The translations under genes were made by a program, and so were the position numbers. The notes under the pieces were generated by a model. It searched no databases, was not told where the DNA came from, and was given only the letters and a program-made list of their open reading frames with translations. Below are positions 12,118 through 22,140 of a DNA stretch of 64,000 bases, piece after piece; within the stretch, counting starts at the first letter, position 1, and every line of letters begins with the position of its first letter. The DNA is taken from the NCBI RefSeq assembly GCF_018294505.1, contig NC_057795.1:232108643-232172642 (forward strand), given 5' to 3'. The DNA is from Triticum aestivum. Its lineage: Eukaryota; Streptophyta; Magnoliopsida; Poales; Poaceae.

Positions 12118-12468
12118 ACTAGTCAGTCCTTGATCTTCACGGGTGCTCTGCATTTATGTTTTGCACTCCCAGAAAGGGCTAGCGAGATACCATTTTGTCA
12201 TATTATATCATGATTGTTTTAAAAAGTGTTATCACCCAAGATTTATTATTATTGCTTGCTAGTTGGTTATGCCATTGATATGAGTAAATGTGAGTCCTAA
12301 ATGTTATTTTGAATATGGTTAGTTCATAATCTTTGCTAAAACCTAAATATTGGCTAGACATATTTGCAACAACAAGATCAAACAGAGTTGGTAAAAGTTT
12401 TTCTTTGTCACTTTCAGTTTGTCAACTGAATTGCTTGAGGACAAGCAATGGGTTAAGCTTGGGGGAGT
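12118..12468 (+). mobile_element. Sabrina-like gypsy element, end of internal region
   Basis: This continues the 2014-3846 segment after the insertion. It ends with GAGGACAAGCAATGGGTTAA and the polypurine tract AAGCTTGGGGGAGT, directly before an LTR that starts TGTTATGTCTCC. No coding potential. Confidence 0.65.
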
Positions 12469-13788
12469 TGTTATGTCTCCATCGTATCTACTTTTCCAAT
12501 ATCTTTTGCCCTTGTTTTGGACTCTAATTTGCATGATTTGAATGAACTAACCCAGACTGACGATGTTTTCAGCACAATTGCCATGGTGTTATTTTTGTGC
12601 AAAAATCAAAGTTCTCAGATTGGCCGAAAAATTTACGGAGAATTTTGTGGAATATATAAAAATACTGGCGCAAAAAGTTACCAGAGGGGGCCACCTAGAG
12701 GCCACAAGCCCTAGGGGCACGCCTACTCCCCTAGGGCGCGCCTCCTAGGCTTGTGGGCCCCCTAGACTGCATCCGACCCAAATTCCAACTCCATAAGTTC
12801 CTATTTGGGGAGGAAAAAAATCAAAGAGAAGGATTCAACGCGTTTTACGATACGGAGCCGCTGCCACCTCCTGTTTCTTCATCAGGAGGGCTTCTCGAGT
12901 CCGTTTGGGGCTCCGGAGTGGGGAGTCCACCGCCATCATCATCATCAACCTTCCTACATCACCAATTTCATGATGCTCACCGCCTAGAGTGAGTAATTCC
13001 ATCATAGGCTTGCTGGACGGGGATGGGTTGGATGAGATTTATCATGTAATCGAGTTAGTTTTGTTAGGGTTTCTTCCCTAGTATCCACTATGTTCTTAGA
13101 TTGATGTTTCTTTGACTTTGCTGTGCTTAGTGCTTGTCACTAGGGCCCAGTGCCATGACTTTAGTTCTGAACCTATTCTGTTTTCATGAATATATGTGTG
13201 TTCTTGTTCCTATCTTGCAAGTTGTAGACACCTATTACGAGTTATGATCCGCATACCCCAAGGTGACAATAATTGGGATTCTTTCCGGTGATTACAATAG
13301 TTTGAGGAGTTCATGTATTCACTAAGCACGCTAATGCTTCTCTCCGGTTCTCTATTAAAAGGAGGCCTTAATATCCCTTAGTTTCCATTAGGACCCCGCT
13401 GCCACGGGAGGGTAGGACAAAAGATGTCATGCAAGTTCTTTGCATATGCACATATGCCTATATACGGAATACATGCCTACATTATATTGTTGAATTGGAG
13501 CTAGTACTATGTCACCCTCGGTTATGACTGCTACATAATGAATATTATCCAACATAATTATCATTGTCGATTCAATGCCTACGAGCTTTTCATATATTGA
13601 TCTTTGCTAAGTTACTTTCGTTGCTATCGCTATTACAATCACTACAAACTGCTACTATTACTTTTGCCACCGTTACTATTACTTGCATACTACTTTGCTA
13701 CTAAATACTTTCCCGCAGATATTAAGTCTTTCAGGTGTGGTTGAATTGACAACTCAACTACTAATAATCGTGAATATTCTTTGGCTCC
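12469..13788 (+). mobile_element. 3' LTR of the Sabrina-like element (interrupted)
   Basis: It starts TGTTATGTCTCCATCGTATC after a polypurine tract and has a TATA box at 12653-12660. The sequence stops being LTR-like at GGCTCC (13788), where another LTR begins. The rest of this LTR must lie beyond the inserted elements, outside the window. No genes inside. Confidence 0.7.
12653..12660 (+). promoter_or_regulatory. LTR TATA box
   Basis: TATATAAA lies about 185 bp into the Sabrina-like LTR and is the likely core promoter. Confidence 0.5.
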
Positions 13789-15045
13789 TGATACGTCTCC
13801 AACGTATCTATAATTTTTTATTGTTCCATGCTCTTATATTATCTCTTGTGGATGTTTTATATGCATTGATATGCTATTTTATATTATTTTTGGACTAACT
13901 TATTAACCTAGAGCCTAGTGCCAGTTTTTTCCTTGTTTTTGAGTTTCACAGAAAAGGAATACCAAACGGAATAAAACTTTCGCGGTGATTTGGCCAGAAG
14001 ACATCTAGAGGACTTGGAGAGGGGGGTAGAATGTTCCCGAGGAGGCCACAAGCCTCCAAGGCGTGCCGTAGGGGGGGCGCCCTGAGGGCTTGTGGGCCCC
14101 TTGGAAGTCCTCCAACCCTAATCTTTGCACAATAAATTCCCACATATTCCTCCAACATCAGAAGTATACACCAAAAAAGTTTTCTGCCGCCACAAGCCTC
14201 TATTCTCGTGAGATCCCATCTTGGGGCCTTTTTTGGCACCTAGCTGGAGGCGGATTCGATCATGGAGGGCCTCTACATCAACATTGCTGCCCTTCCGATG
14301 AAGCGTGAGTGGTTCACCACAGACCTAAGGGTCCATATCTAGTAGCTAGATGGCTTCTTCTCTCTCTCTCTCTCTTTGATCTTCAATACAATGTTCTCCT
14401 CAATGTTCTTGCGTTCTATCCGATGTAATATTCTTTTGCGGTGTGTTTGTCGAGATCTAAAGAATTGTGAATTTATGATCAGATTATCTATGAATATTAT
14501 TTCAGTATTCTCTGAACTATTTATGCATGATTAACTATCTTTGTATTTATGAATTATCGGTTTGGTTTGGCCAACTAGATTGGTTTTTCTTGCAATGAGA
14601 GAGGTGCTTAGTTTTGGGTTCAATCTTGTCATGTCCTCACCCAGTGACATAGTAGGGGTAGCGAGGAACGGATTGTATTGTTGCCATCAAGGATGAAAAG
14701 ATGAGGTTTTCATCATATTTCTTGAGTTTATCCTTCTACATCATGTCATCTTACTTAAGGCGTTACTCCGTTCTTATGAATTTAATACTCTAGATGCATG
14801 ATGGATAGCGGTCGATGTGTGGAGTAATAGTAGTAGATTCAGAATCGTTTCGGTCTACTTGACACGGACGTGATGCCTATATTCATGATCATCGCCTTAG
14901 ATATTGTCATAACTATGCGCTTTTCTATCAATTGCTCAATAGTAATTTGTTCACCCATCGTATGTTTTATTTCAAAAGAGAAGCCTCTAGTGAAACCTAT
15001 GGCCCAGGGTCTATTTTCCATCATATATTTTCAGATCTATAAACC
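13789..15045 (+). mobile_element. Diverged, truncated LTR related to the WHAM-type LTRs
   Basis: It starts TGATACGTCTCC and follows the order of landmarks of the LTRs at 91, 3847 and 10556: the AAGGAATACCAAACGGA block, GAGATCCCATCTTGGGGCC, the TAGCTAGATGGCTTCTTCTC block and the GATGCATGATGGATAGCGG block. It has many substitutions and indels, so it is an older or separate subfamily. It stops near 15045, where LINE sequence begins. The exact junction is uncertain by about 50 bp. Confidence 0.75.
14355..14377 (+). repeat. CT microsatellite
   Basis: A TCTCTC run extends a TCTTCTCTC motif that is short in the sister LTRs, so the expansion is specific to this LTR. Confidence 0.8.
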
Positions 15046-17464
15046 AAGGGAGCAATTGTACAATATAGAGATCTCACTATTTTTGAGAGCAATTGTATAA
15101 CTATTTTGAAAGAAATCTTATTGACAGTCCTCAACAATCCGAAGATTTATTGGAAGCAGAGAGGTAAAATCAAGGGTGTTAAATTTGGAGATGAAAACAC
15201 AAAATTCTTCCATACCAAAGCTTCAATCAATCATAGACATAACAAAATTGCCATGCTTCTAAATGAAGACCAAGTGGAAATTACTGATCATGAAAGTAAA
15301 GCTGCAATTCTATGGGAGGCTTTTAAGAACAGATTTGGACAATGAAATGGCCACACAATGCACTTTGATCTAAATGACCTGTATGAGCACAGAGTGGATC
15401 CCAACTCTTTCAAGTTCTTGAGAAGCCTTTTACACAGGAGGAAATTGATGAGGTGGTTAAGAACTTACCCATAGATAAATCCCCAAGTCCCGATGGATTT
15501 AATAATGAGTTTCTTAAAGGTTGTTGGGATATTATAAAAGAGGACATTTCTGTTCTAATTATGGCCTTTCATGCTGGTAATGTAGATCTTGGGAGCATAA
15601 ACACTTCATTCATCACTCTGACACTAAAGAAGGAAGTGCCAGTTTCTCCTAATGACTTTAGACCAATCTCACTGCTAAATGGAGTGCTTTAAATTATTAC
15701 AAAATTGCTGGCTAATAGAATGCAAAAAGTGATCCTCCAGATGGTGCACATTAATCAATATGGATTTCTCAAGAGCAGAGTGATTCAAGATTGTCTTGTT
15801 TGGGCTTATGAATATATACATCAGTGTCACAAATCAAAAGAAGAGATGCTAGTAATAAAACTGGATTTTGAAAAGGCATTTGACACTATTGAACACCAAG
15901 CTATTATTGACATTCTTAGAGCAAAGGGATTTGGAGAGAAATGGATTTCATAGATGCACTTAATTTTCACATCTGCCTCATCAGCTGTGATGTTGAACGG
16001 AGTTCCTGGAAAAAAAATTCTATTGCACGAGAGGAGTCAGGCACGGTGACCCTCTGTCCCTTTTAATCTTTATTTTGGCTGCTGATTTGCTTCAATCCAT
16101 TTTGAACAAAGCCATGAGAAGTAATCTTATTACTCCACCGTACCACTTCAAGTTAACTCTTGTCCTGACTTCCCAATAGTGCAGTATGCAGATGATACCC
16201 TGGTTCTTATGCAAGCAAATGCTAGATAGCTAATATGCCTCAAAGCTCTATTAAACACCTTTGCATCAGCTACTAGATTAAAGGTAAATTATGGGAAGTC
16301 AATCATGTTGCCCATAAATATTGCAGAAGACAGAGTAAGCATTTTCACCAACACACTACAACGTTCCAGGGGAAATTTCTTTTACTTACCTAGGCCTTCC
16401 TCTGGGGGATTTATAAACTAACTGTGGAACAGTGTCTGGCTTTAGTTAACAGGATTTCTAAGAGACTAGCTGGTATCTCCACATTTATGACTCAGGCAGG
16501 GAAGCTGTTGCTAGTCAAATCAGTGCTGGCATCCTTATCAATCTACTTCATGTGTTGTTTGGACATCCCTATTACTATAAAAAAGCAGATTCTTAAATAT
16601 ATCAAGCATTGCCTATGGAGAAGCCCTAACATGGAGGATCGAAGACCAACACTAGTGGCATGGCATACAGTTTGTAGTCCCAAAAACCGGGATGGTTTGG
16701 GAGTCACGGACATATATACACAAAACAAGACTCTGCTTATGAAAAATCTCCATAAATTCTTCAATAGACATGACATCCCTTGGGTCAACCTCATTTGGGA
16801 AACTTATTATAGCAACAGACAACTTCCAGGAGATCAAAAAGTGGGTTCCTTTTGGTGGAAATCAAACTTAGCTCTAATTGATCATTTTAAAGCTATTGAC
16901 AGATGCAATGTGGGAGATGGTAGAAGTGCCTTATTCTGGGATGACACGTGGCATCAATTTGTTCTTAAACACAAATTTCATCATCTTCATTCCTTTGTCA
17001 GAAATCCACACACAACTGTTCATCATGTAATCCATACTGAATGTCTCCAAGATCTCTTTCTCCTGCCATTGGCAACACAAGCATATGAGGAGTTTTTAGA
17101 AATGGAAGACATTTGCATCGCTTTAAGGAATTTTGTAAACTTGTATTCAATGGATACATGGAGCTACATTTGGGGAAATGAATTTTATTCCTCCATTAAG
17201 GCATATAATGTCCTGATTGGTCAAAAACAAACTCCACCACATTTCAACTGGATTTGGAAGAGCTCCTGTCAACCTAATCACAAAGTTTTCTTCTGGATGC
17301 TCTTACATGACAAAGTAAACACAAGGAATCTCTTAAGAAGGAAAAGCTTTGAATTGGAAGTTTGTAACTGTGCAGTGAGGGATTGACAACAAGAAGAAAC
17401 ATTACATCATCTATTTTGGGGGTGCCCTTTTGCTATTCGATGTTGGGGTTATATATATCCTACC
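15046..17464 (+). mobile_element. Decayed LINE (L1-type non-LTR retrotransposon)
   Basis: A plus-strand L1-type ORF2 relic runs to 17464, where the copia LTR begins (TGAAAGGATCG at 17465). The five bases before that are CTACC, half of a target duplication whose partner is off the window. The 5' end is missing (no ORF1, no endonuclease), which is normal for LINEs. The 3' end and poly-A are not present here and should lie beyond the copia element. Confidence 0.85.
15106..17458 (+). pseudogene. LINE ORF2 reverse transcriptase and C-terminal zinc-knuckle region
   Basis: Fragments in several frames together cover an L1-type reverse transcriptase. They are the pre-RT segment with KGVKFGDENTKFFH (15106-15345), KSPSPDGFNNEFLK (15453-15692), motif A DFEKAFD (about 15863), and the catalytic YADD at 16185-16196. 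A thumb and connection part follows in a 320-codon frame (16424-17386) that ends in WKSSCQPNHKVFFWMLLHDK, the start of the usual zf-RVT region. CP and HHLFWGC residues follow after a stop. Stops lie at about 15343, 15690, 15951 and 17384, with frameshifts between. The catalytic motifs are readable but the gene is dead. Confidence 0.85.
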
Positions 17465-18883
17465 TGAAAGGATCGAGAAGAGGTGTCTAGGGGGGGTGAA
17501 TAGACACTCAACACACAAAGTTGGCAGTTTTTAAGTTTTTCAAGTTGAGGTGAAGTTTAGGAACTAGTTTAACCATTCACAATACATATCAAGCAAGCAT
17601 GTAAAGATTATATGGGCAGCAGAAAGTAAAGCATGCAACTTGCAAGAAAGTAAAAGAATGGGATTGGAGTGTGCAAACGCAATTGGAGAAACGAATGTTT
17701 TTGGCGTGGTTCCGATAGGTGGTGCTATCATACATCCACGTTGATGGAGACTTCAACCCACGAAGGATAATGGTTGCGCGAGTCCACGGAGGGCTCCACC
17801 CACGAAGGGTCCACGAAGAAGTAACCTTGTCTATCCCACCATGGCCATCGCCCATGAAGGACTTGCCTCACTAGGGTAGATCTTCATGAAGTAGGCGATC
17901 TCCTTGCCCTTACAAACTCCTTGGTTCAACTCCACAATCTTGTCGAAGGCTCCCAAGTGACACCTAACCAATCTAGGAGACACCACTCTCCAAAAGGTAA
18001 TAGATGGTGTGTTGTTGATGAAATCCTTGCTCTTATGCTTCAAATGATAGTCTCCCCAACACTCAACTCTCTCGCATAGGATTGGATTTGGTGGAAAGAA
18101 GATTTGAGTGGAAAGCAACTTGGGAAAGGCTAGAGATCAAGATTCATATGGTTGGATTGGAATATCTTGGCCTCAACACATGAGTAGGTGGTTCTTTCTT
18201 AGAAAATGAATGCTGGAAGTGTGGGCACGTTCTGATGGCTTCCCTCACAAATGAGGAGAGGGTGGAGGGGTATATATAGCCTCCACACAAAATCTAACCG
18301 TTACACACAATTTACCTAACTTGGTGGGACCGAATCCGAAAACTCGGTCAGACCGATTTAGTTCATAATGTGACTGTTAGGCATTTCGGTGGGACCGATA
18401 TGATCAACTCGGTGGAACCGATGTGCAAGGGTTAGGGTAAAACCTCATCTCAGTTTGACCAATTACACAACTCGGTGGGACTGATTTGGTAATAAGCAAA
18501 ACAGAGAGTTGGTCAGGCAAACTTGGTGTGACCAATTACATATTCTCGGTGAGACCGAAAATATTGCAATAGACAACAGGGAGTTTGCAAGCCCATCTCG
18601 GTGAGACAGAGATCCCATCGGTTAGATCGAAGTGACTAGAGTTTCTGGCAGTGGCTATGTCAAATGAACTCGGTGGCGCCGGATGGATCAAATCGGTGGG
18701 GCCGAGTTTGACTTTTGGTTTGGGACATATGTGGAAGAGAGAAAGTGGTTGAGGGCTTTGGAGCATATCACTAAGCACTTTGAGCAAGCTAGCCATTAAG
18801 CAACACCTCATCCCTTTTTAATAGTATTGGCTTTCCAATGGACTCAATGTGATCTTGGATCACTGAAGTAGAAAATGTCGATT
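17465..18883 (-). mobile_element. Copia 3' LTR, left part
   Basis: It begins on the plus strand TGAAAGGATCGAGAAGAGGT and matches 61430-62050 of the 5' LTR. The region 18320-18720 is rich in CGGTGGGACCGA-type palindromic motifs. The LTR is cut at 18883 by a gypsy insertion and resumes at 25459. Confidence 0.85.
18320..18720. repeat. Cluster of CGGTnnnACCGA-like motifs in the copia LTR
   Basis: Motifs such as CTCGGTCAGACCGA, TCGGTGGGACCGAT and CTCGGTGGAACCGAT recur with diverged copies at spacings of roughly 30-60 bp. Each is a short inverted repeat. They lie in the minus-strand LTR upstream of its expected promoter or transcript region. The role is unknown. Confidence 0.75.
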
Positions 18884-19499
18884 TGTCAGGAATATACCCG
18901 GAAGTATGACCCGGCCGGACTTGGCGTTTCATTGGTAACCCGCCGGAGGATTGGCGACTCACGAGTCTGGCGGCTAACTGGTCTGACGACTCACGAGCCT
19001 GGCGACACACTAATGGTTCCGACAGCGGGTCAGATAGAAGACTAGGCCTAAGGCCCAGAAGGCCGAATTATGTTATGATGGGCCGGCTTGAGAGGAAAGC
19101 GTAAAGAATATTCCCTTACAAAGGAAGCAAGACTAGGACTCCGCTTGTGATAGACTAGTACTAATACTAATAGGACTCCACATGTAACCCATCCATTCAA
19201 CTTATATAAGGAGGGGCAGGGCACCCCAAGAGGGACAAGCAAGAAAACAATCGCTAAGGCTAGACACAACTAGAGGAGAGCCGGTTATACGACGTCTCCC
19301 TCATGAGCATAATGAGACCTAGCCACAAACAACATATAGGGATTTTACCGGACGATGTTTCTCGGGGCTCCTATCTAAATCATTGTCTTGTGTGTTGCGT
19401 CTCTCATCCCGATCAACCCCTCTCAAGCTACCGCATAGATGCGTTGGCCTCATGACTAAGTCCTCACACTAGGACATCTGCCGTGACGTTTCGACGACA
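18884..19499 (+). mobile_element. 5' LTR of the non-autonomous gypsy element
   Basis: It begins TGTCAGGAATATACC and ends TTTCGACGACA, matching 24823-25458 apart from substitutions and a short extra CGGCCGGAAGTATGACC-type duplication in the 3' copy. The primer site follows two bases later. Confidence 0.85.
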
Positions 19500-19501
19500 G
19501 C

Positions 19502-19520
19502 TGGCGCCCACCGTGGGGCT
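19502..19520 (+). promoter_or_regulatory. Primer-binding site, tRNA-Lys
   Basis: TGGCGCCCACCGTGGGGCT complements 19 bases of the 3' end (with CCA) of plant tRNA-Lys(CTT) as I know it. Position and length are ideal for minus-strand priming. Confidence 0.85.
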
Positions 19521-22140
19521 TGCGCACGGTGGTGTTGAGTTCTTGGAGGGATCTCCCTAGGGATTGAGGAGTTTGCAATTTTCTAGAGGAAGATTTTACA
19601 ATCCATGAGATCGAGGTTGAAGAAGAAAGCTAGGTTTGTGCCAAGAGCCGCCACCTTTGCAAGTTGAATCCGAAGACCAATCAATATCTATGATTGCCGC
19701 ACCGCAAGTCCGAAAATAGTCGACCTATCCAAATTACGCTGCCATGTACTTTCTATTGGCTAAAGTTTTCAGGCGACAGCAACACAACAATTGACCTGGT
19801 GACTGATTCAAGGAATATGGAAGAAAAATTATAATGTGGGTCCGCCCGTGAAAAAATATCATCAAGATCAAGGGAAGGAAAGCAATAAAGATACATTGGC
19901 CAGAACAGCCACGACCCGGAGTCCTTTGCTACCATGGGTCATGCCTCGCCTCTTGTCTGAGTCGCCATCGCGCCTCGCCTCCAATCTGGGTCACCGTTGC
20001 GCCATCATGTTGTGTTACGCGTCCACTACCGCGCTGAGTCTCGTGGTCCGCCCGTCCAGTCCTCTCCTCCCGTGGTTGGATGTGGCCTCGTTCCAGAGCC
20101 GACGGCCTTGCGCCGTTGCCTCTATGGCCTCACGTTAAGCCGCCCGGATTCGCTCGCTCGTGCTGGCTGCCGATGAACCGGCCCTCACCACTTAGCTACA
20201 CCATGAGCTGCCTCGGTCCCCCTTGGTTGTCACGCGCCGAGTCACCGCCGCGGATTAAACCGCTGCCTCGACCGGGTTACCTCCGGCGCACCAACCTCAA
20301 CCCGAGAGCCGCCGTCGCGGCTCCGAGCCACCTTGCCTCACTCCTCCGGCCCCTGCGCCGAGCCGTTTTGGCAAACTGCCGCCCTAACCCGCTGGCGCGT
20401 CTTCTGCTGCTACAAAATTGCCGCCTTCGAGTACAACCGGAATAAGGGTGTCAACATGGAAACAGACTCATCTATGCCTTTGATTATGCATCTGACCTGC
20501 CTCCGTTGAGTCGCCATGGCGTCACCTCGCCGTTGAGTTGCCTTGGCTGCATTCTGACTCCTCCATGGTTGAGCCGCCATGGCTCGAGCCGTTTCCAAAT
20601 TCACGATGCGCTGAACTGCCGTGCTTCATTCTGAGTCGCTGCTGTTCCTGGCCACCTGCCAGTCACCTCCGTCAACGCCAAATTACCGCCTCAGGCCAGC
20701 CAAGTTGTCCTGCCTCTTCTTGTCGGGGGTCTCCGGCAGCCACGACCAAGCTAAGCCGCCTCGGTCTGGCCTCCATTTGAGCATGGACCTGCCACTTTGT
20801 CTCCAAGCCACCGCCGTCTCACTACGTAAAGTCCTCTACTGCTAAATGAGATTTTGATTCAGCCTCCCCTCGCTACATGCACACCAGGAGATTACCAGGA
20901 CGCCAGATACTTCTTTGGTGCAAGTGGTAGATCGTGGAGGCCTTGTTTTCTGGTTTACATTTACATGGTGTGGAGGGCATTGAACAACATGCATGCTGTT
21001 ACAAAAGATAAAACCAAAGGTATACTGCAAAGCACTGGTGATGCAAGTGCATTGCATATTACTACTTCTACGTGGAGACAAGACTAAAGAAAAAGAAAAG
21101 AGACAGAAGAAGAGGGGCCACATGGGTGCTACTGCTTCTGACGCTGTCCAACATTATTCAATGCCAGCGTTTGTGTTCATCTGATAAAACAGACCAGGTG
21201 CAATTGTTTCTATCTACTTTTAGTACATATTTAATCAAGAAGAGCAATTACTTTGGTCTGTATATTTTTATGTGCAGCAAAGGTGGTGCCATGTTGTGCC
21301 TATGAAGTGTGCATCAGCATCATCACGCACCGACCTCCGTGCCCGCTTACTGATGGAACAGGTGTGCGCAAGTGGCCGCCCGTGCAGCTTAATCTACATC
21401 AACCCGCCGGAGCCGTGTTGAGCCTGCCCTTGCCACTTTGAGCCGCCGGGGTTATATTAAGTCGCAGGTCTGCCTGAGCCGCCGGAACTATATTGAGTCG
21501 CTGGTCTACCTGAGCCACCTCTATCGTGATAAATGGATCATCCGTTGTTCAAACAAATCAGGTGATATCCATCCAAGTTTGTTTTATTAGCACATGTTTT
21601 TTTGTCAAAGAACAGTTTATCTTTGCCTTGGTCTGCAATATTGTTTATGCAGGACAATTGTTCACCACAAAAGCGATGGCAGTGTCATGGATGTATAGCT
21701 CGCGTTACCATTATTATGCGCCAGCATCTGACCGTGCCATGATACTCGATGAATATATGTGCAAACCGCTGCTTCTACGGCCTGATTTACATCAATATAA
21801 CGTGATTGACTCGCCCGTCCGCACTGGCTCAACACTGCGGCCGGCTCATCTGTTTGCTCCCGTGGCCAATTTGGTCGTGATTGATTTCAGCTTCACCATG
21901 GTGATCATCAACTCCACGGTGGATAATTTCTGGCCTAAAGTATCAAGTGAAATCCATCCAGTATATTTTTATACTACATATTGTTTTCTTTAAAAGAGCA
22001 ATTACTCTTTCTTGCAAATTCTCCAATGCAGGACAAGTTGTCTACTACAAAGGGGACTATTATATCATTGAGATGATGAATGAATCATACCGGTTTATAT
22101 CATAGTCAAGCATGGGGAGTCTCAAGCCAACTCCTCGAGT
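19521..22140 (+). mobile_element. Non-coding 5' internal region, partly GC-rich
   Basis: From about 19920 to 20830 the sequence is GC-rich and dominated by degenerate CCGCC, GAGCCGCC and GAGTCGCC units, which open several overlapping frames without recognisable domains. From 20830 to 22140 it alternates AT-rich blocks with GTGATATCCATCC-type repeats (near 21560 and 21943). Pro/Ser/Arg-rich frames at 19836-20845 look like products of the repeats rather than genes, and I do not call them. Confidence 0.6.

Noticed and set aside
19836..20845. Overlapping Pro/Ser/Arg-rich open frames that could look like a host gene
   Set aside because: They open in several phases at once inside a GC-rich degenerate repeat block, with no domain, no convincing start context and no splice signals. 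They lie inside a clear LTR pair.
21526..21993. 155-codon frame in the passenger element
   Set aside because: No family resemblance, low-complexity hydrophobic start, and surrounding repeats (GTGATATCCATCC and AAGTGAAATCCATCC) suggest non-coding origin. I cannot support a gene.
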